64,000 nucleotides of DNA from Bacillus sp. N13C7 (GTDB lineage Bacteria > Bacillota > Bacilli > Bacillales > Bacillaceae), in NCBI RefSeq assembly GCF_026790065.1, contig NZ_JALAMO010000013.1, forward strand, positions 1 through 64,000. The letters are read 5' to 3'. Shown here in pieces: positions 63,405 to 64,000 of this stretch. The notes under the pieces were generated by a model that was not told the origin of the DNA, did not search any database, and saw nothing but the letters and a program-made list of their open reading frames with translations. The position numbers and the translations under genes were made by a program. Positions within the stretch are counted from its first letter, which is position 1. Each line of letters starts with the position of its first letter.

Positions 63405-64000
63405 ATGTCAAAACATAAAATTCCGCCCGCTTACGGCGGGCAGGCAGTTGTGGAAGGCGTTATGTTTGGCGGAAAGCATCATTACGTTACGGCCATCAGA
63501 AGGACGGATGGAAGCATTAACTTCTTTAAGCTTCCCCGCAAACACAATCCGAAACTGAACATCGTGAAAAAGATACCGTTTTTACGGGGGATCGCGGCCA
63601 TTATTGAAGCGAGCGCAAACGGCACCAAGCATTTGAATTTTTCAAGCGAACGTTACGGGCTTGATCCGTCTGAAGACGAGACACTTGAGCAGGAAGAGAA
63701 AAAATCCTCCGGGCTGTCTATGTATCTCAGCCTCGCTGTAATCGGCGTCTTATCATTTTTGTTCAGTAAATTCGTATTTACATTGGTTCCTGTTTTCTTA
63801 GCTGAACTGACAAGGCCGATTTTCTCATCAGACATAGCGCAAATCGCGGTTGAAAGCCTGTTTAAGTTGATTTTGCTGCTCGGTTATATTTACTTTTTGT
63901 CCATGACGCCGCTCATTAAAAGAGTGTTTCAATATCATGGAGCCGAACATAAAGTCATAAACTGTTATGAACAGAATTTGCCAATTACAGTGGAGAATGT
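63405..64000 (+). CDS. yqhQ: YqhQ, DUF1385 membrane protein (5' part, runs off the window)
   Basis: The first 198 codons are present and open to the end. The DUF1385 hallmark YGGQAVVEGVMFGG lies at residues 9-22. Two membrane spans follow (about 105-130 and 148-168). HGAEHKVINCYEQ at about 180-192 is a conserved His/Glu/Cys motif. The start is ATG at 63405 with aggttgat upstream. The function is unknown; the conserved motif suggests metal binding, which is my inference. Confidence 0.85.
   Translation, partial: MSKHKIPPAYGGQAVVEGVMFGGKHHYVTAIRRTDGSINFFKLPRKHNPKLNIVKKIPFLRGIAAIIEASANGTKHLNFSSERYGLDPSEDETLEQEEKKSSGLSMYLSLAVIGVLSFLFSKFVFTLVPVFLAELTRPIFSSDIAQIAVESLFKLILLLGYIYFLSMTPLIKRVFQYHGAEHKVINCYEQNLPITVEN

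Noticed and set aside
1-64000. Search for prophage, insertion sequences, CRISPR, defence or biosynthetic clusters
   Set aside because: No transposase, integrase, repeat array or atypical block was seen; every large gene matches a known core Bacillus gene in its usual neighbourhood.

Overview
The window is a stretch of Bacillus chromosome from the B. subtilis species complex. Gene order (rnz-zwf-gndA ... bmr-bkd-mmg ... spo0A-spoIVB-recN ... spoIIIA-efp-yqhQ) and near-identical protein sequences that I know from B. subtilis support this. I cannot tell which species or strain. I see no rRNA, tRNA, CRISPR array, IS element, prophage or integrated element. The window is core genome with dense, mostly minus-strand operons.

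Layout. 0-7 kb: a C-minus L33 gene under a Zur-type operator, RNase Z, the pentose-phosphate genes zwf and gndA, a Y-family polymerase, and the mifM/yqjG pair in which a stalling peptide controls a second YidC insertase. 7-16 kb: yqjF, the yqjCDE genes (epimerase, acyl-CoA carboxylase subunit, M20 peptidase), a 30-residue Prli42-like membrane peptide, an L,D-transpeptidase, an aromatic-exporter-like protein, the arginine ABC transporter artPQR and bacilliredoxin brxB. 16-19 kb: bmrU-bmr-bmrR multidrug efflux with its MerR-type promoter. 19-29 kb: ptb-bcd-buk-lpdV-bkdAA-bkdAB-bkdB, driven by a clear sigma-54 (SigL) promoter and preceded by the activator gene bkdR. 29-36 kb: the mother-cell mmg operon (thiolase, 3-hydroxyacyl-CoA dehydrogenase, acyl-CoA dehydrogenase, methylcitrate cycle) with a SigE-like promoter and a cre site. 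36-40 kb: yqiK, yqiI, yqiH, yqiG and several unannotated small ORFs. 40-47 kb: spo0A, spoIVB, recN, ahrC, yqxC. 46-54 kb: isoprenoid, nuclease, folate, antitermination and fatty-acid genes (dxs, ispA, xseB, xseA, folD, nusB, yqhY, accC, accB). 54-64 kb: the eight-gene spoIIIA operon, yqhV, efp, papA, aroQ, yqhR and the 5' part of yqhQ.

The genes fit together around branched-chain amino-acid and short-chain fatty-acid metabolism. Bkd makes branched acyl-CoA and Ptb/Buk draw acyl phosphate and ATP from it. The propionyl-CoA that arises from Ile/Val can go to the methylcitrate cycle (mmgD, prpD, prpB) or to carboxylation and epimerisation (yqjD, yqjC). A second theme is sporulation: spo0A, spoIVB, spoIIIA and mmg.

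I did not find a wholly new multi-gene system. The best leads are regulatory or small: the intact Zur-controlled rpmG, the identical dyads upstream of both ptb and bkdR, arginine-box-like sites at artP, unexplained hairpins before nusB and aroQ, and several unannotated small proteins.
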